Assembly (NCBI GenBank): GCA_041584055.1
Contig: JBFHER010000210.1
Coordinates: 1-6,993, forward strand
Length of the DNA stretch: 6,993 bases
Source: JBFHER01 sp041584055
Lineage (GTDB): Bacteria; Bacteroidota; Bacteroidia; Bacteroidales; UBA5342
Direction: 5' to 3'
The notes beneath the pieces were generated by a model that saw only the letters and a list, made by a program, of their open reading frames with translations, did not search any database and was not told the DNA's origin. Numbering within the stretch: the stretch's first letter is position 1; every line of letters starts with the position of its first letter. Below are positions 6,221-6,993 of this stretch, piece after piece. Both the position numbers and the translations under genes were made by a program.

Positions 6221-6787
6221 CTATTCAACCACAATGTCCAAATGCGCCAGTAATCCTAAAACGGATGGGTAAGAAAACCTGGCTTTATTTGTACGATTTA
6301 TTTGTGGGTTGATTTGATAATTTTTAGCAGACGAAAAGTCAGCATTTCTGAGATCAGTCTGGTAAAATATTGCGTCAGACAGATCGCACTCATCCAACGC
6401 AACATTTTCAAGAGATGCTTCTGTAAAATCAACGCCAGTCAACCTGCATTCTGAGAATGAAGTGTTTTTAAGTTTAATCGTAAAGAAAGAAGAGTAGTCT
6501 AATTGACAGTTAATAAACTGCGCTGAAAAGATAAGTTGATGACAATTGTGAAATAACCAACCAATCAGTTTACATTCAGTAAATTTTGTGTCGCGCAATA
6601 CCGTTCCTCCACAAGTGCAATTACTTAAATCACAGCCGGAAAAAGAACATTCTATGAAATCAACCCCCGATAGATTTATCCCTGATAAATTACAATTTTT
6701 AAATGTGCAGTATTCATACCTCCCTTTGTCAAGTCCATTTGCAATAAAGTCCTTGTTTGTGAAAATACGATCCTCAATGACGGTCAT
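6221..6787 (-). CDS. Pentapeptide-repeat protein with cysteine ladder
   Basis: A 188-residue protein made almost entirely of pentapeptide repeats of the A(D/N)Lxx type (about 24-153, e.g. CNLSG, INLSG, VDFIE, CDLSN, VDFTE, CDLSD, TDLRN, ADFSS). It is expected to fold into a right-handed four-sided beta-helix. The register shifts by two residues between about 82 and 94. The C-terminal tail ARFSYPSVLGLLAHLDIVV (169-187) is amphipathic and may form a dimerisation or capping helix, as in Qnr/MfpA-like proteins. Eleven cysteines are present, most at the same place in the repeat. There is no signal peptide, so it should be cytosolic. The ATG at 6787 has a Shine-Dalgarno-like AAGGAA (6793-6798) 5 bases upstream, unlike the other genes here. 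Some relatives mimic DNA and protect gyrase, but most have no known role, and I do not claim quinolone resistance. Confidence 0.9.
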   Translation of the reverse strand: MTVIEDRIFTNKDFIANGLDKGRYEYCTFKNCNLSGINLSGVDFIECSFSGCDLSNCTCGGTVLRDTKFTECKLIGWLFHNCHQLIFSAQFINCQLDYSSFFTIKLKNTSFSECRLTGVDFTEASLENVALDECDLSDAIFYQTDLRNADFSSAKNYQINPQINRTNKARFSYPSVLGLLAHLDIVVE

Positions 6788-6934
6788 ACCTGTTCCTTCG
6801 TTTAGTTATATTATGCGCTCATGAGAATAATTCGCAGCACTAATTGCGCCGGTTTGTATCAATAAAACAAATAATAAGCCTGTCCGGATATGTCCACACA
6901 TGAGCGTAAAAAATAATCCAGAATGTTTATGAGC

Positions 6935-6993
6935 TTATTGATAAGTCATCATCTTGCTCAGATACTTTCCGATAATGTCAAATTCAAGATTTA
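6935..6993 (-). CDS. ribE: Probable riboflavin synthase alpha subunit, C-terminal end only
   Basis: An open frame enters from the right edge and ends at a TAA (6937-6935). Its last residues read NLEFDIIGKYLSKMMTYQ. The N(L/I)E.D.IGKY pattern near the C terminus is what I remember from riboflavin synthase alpha chains, which join two 6,7-dimethyl-8-ribityllumazine molecules into riboflavin. Only about 18 residues can be read, so the identification rests on this short motif and could be wrong. The 147 bases to the pentapeptide-repeat gene suggest that gene is a separate unit. Confidence 0.55.
   Translation of the reverse strand, partial: NLEFDIIGKYLSKMMTYQ

Noticed and set aside
6221..6787. 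Calling the pentapeptide-repeat protein a Qnr quinolone-resistance determinant
   Set aside because: The repeat fold and tail are shared by many unrelated-function proteins; no Qnr-specific loops are recognisable, so only the family is claimed.
6788..6934. Small gene or riboswitch between the riboflavin synthase end and the pentapeptide-repeat gene
   Set aside because: No plausible open frame or FMN-type conserved structure is visible. I see only a CTCATGAG palindrome (6818-6825) and a TGTCC direct repeat, both too short to call.

Overview
The window is ordinary chromosomal DNA from a member of the Bacteroidota, probably class Bacteroidia. Three things point there. A large secreted cysteine protease carries a C-terminal type IX secretion (T9SS) sorting domain. 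The peptidase C10 domain sits behind an inhibitor-I69 type propeptide, a combination typical of this phylum. Promoter -7 boxes of the Bacteroidota form TAnnTTTG lie upstream of two genes, and translation starts mostly have A/T-rich leaders rather than strong Shine-Dalgarno sequences. The DNA is moderately AT-rich. I see no transposase, integrase, CRISPR array, tRNA or rRNA.

Layout. Positions 1-255 (minus) hold the N-terminal 85 codons of uvrA, cut by the window edge. Three bases upstream of it ends a membrane-anchored lytic transglycosylase (259-1251, minus), so the two probably share a transcript. A divergent intergenic region (1252-1440) holds promoters for both directions. Positions 1441-3987 (plus) encode an 848-residue multidomain secreted C10 (streptopain-like) protease, ended by a strong hairpin terminator at 3991-4020. 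A 196-base AT-rich, repeat-containing leader follows, then a LysE/RhtB-type exporter (4217-4810, plus). Convergent to it is a 12-helix MFS-like transporter (4876-6159, minus), preceded on its own strand by a pentapeptide-repeat protein (6221-6787, minus). At the right edge are the last 19 or so codons of what looks like riboflavin synthase alpha subunit (6935-6993, minus).

How the genes relate. The lytic transglycosylase remodels peptidoglycan and UvrA recognises damaged DNA; their pairing looks like co-transcription rather than a shared pathway. The protease stands alone with its own promoter and terminator. The MFS transporter and pentapeptide-repeat protein lie 61 bases apart with no visible terminator between them, so they may be co-expressed.

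I do not see a clear, previously undescribed multi-gene system. The observations most worth following are a regular cysteine ladder in the pentapeptide-repeat protein, the TTGCA-repeat and palindrome leader of the LysE exporter, a perfect palindrome at the expected transcription start of the transglycosylase gene, and the modular architecture of the protease, which includes an internal domain duplication.
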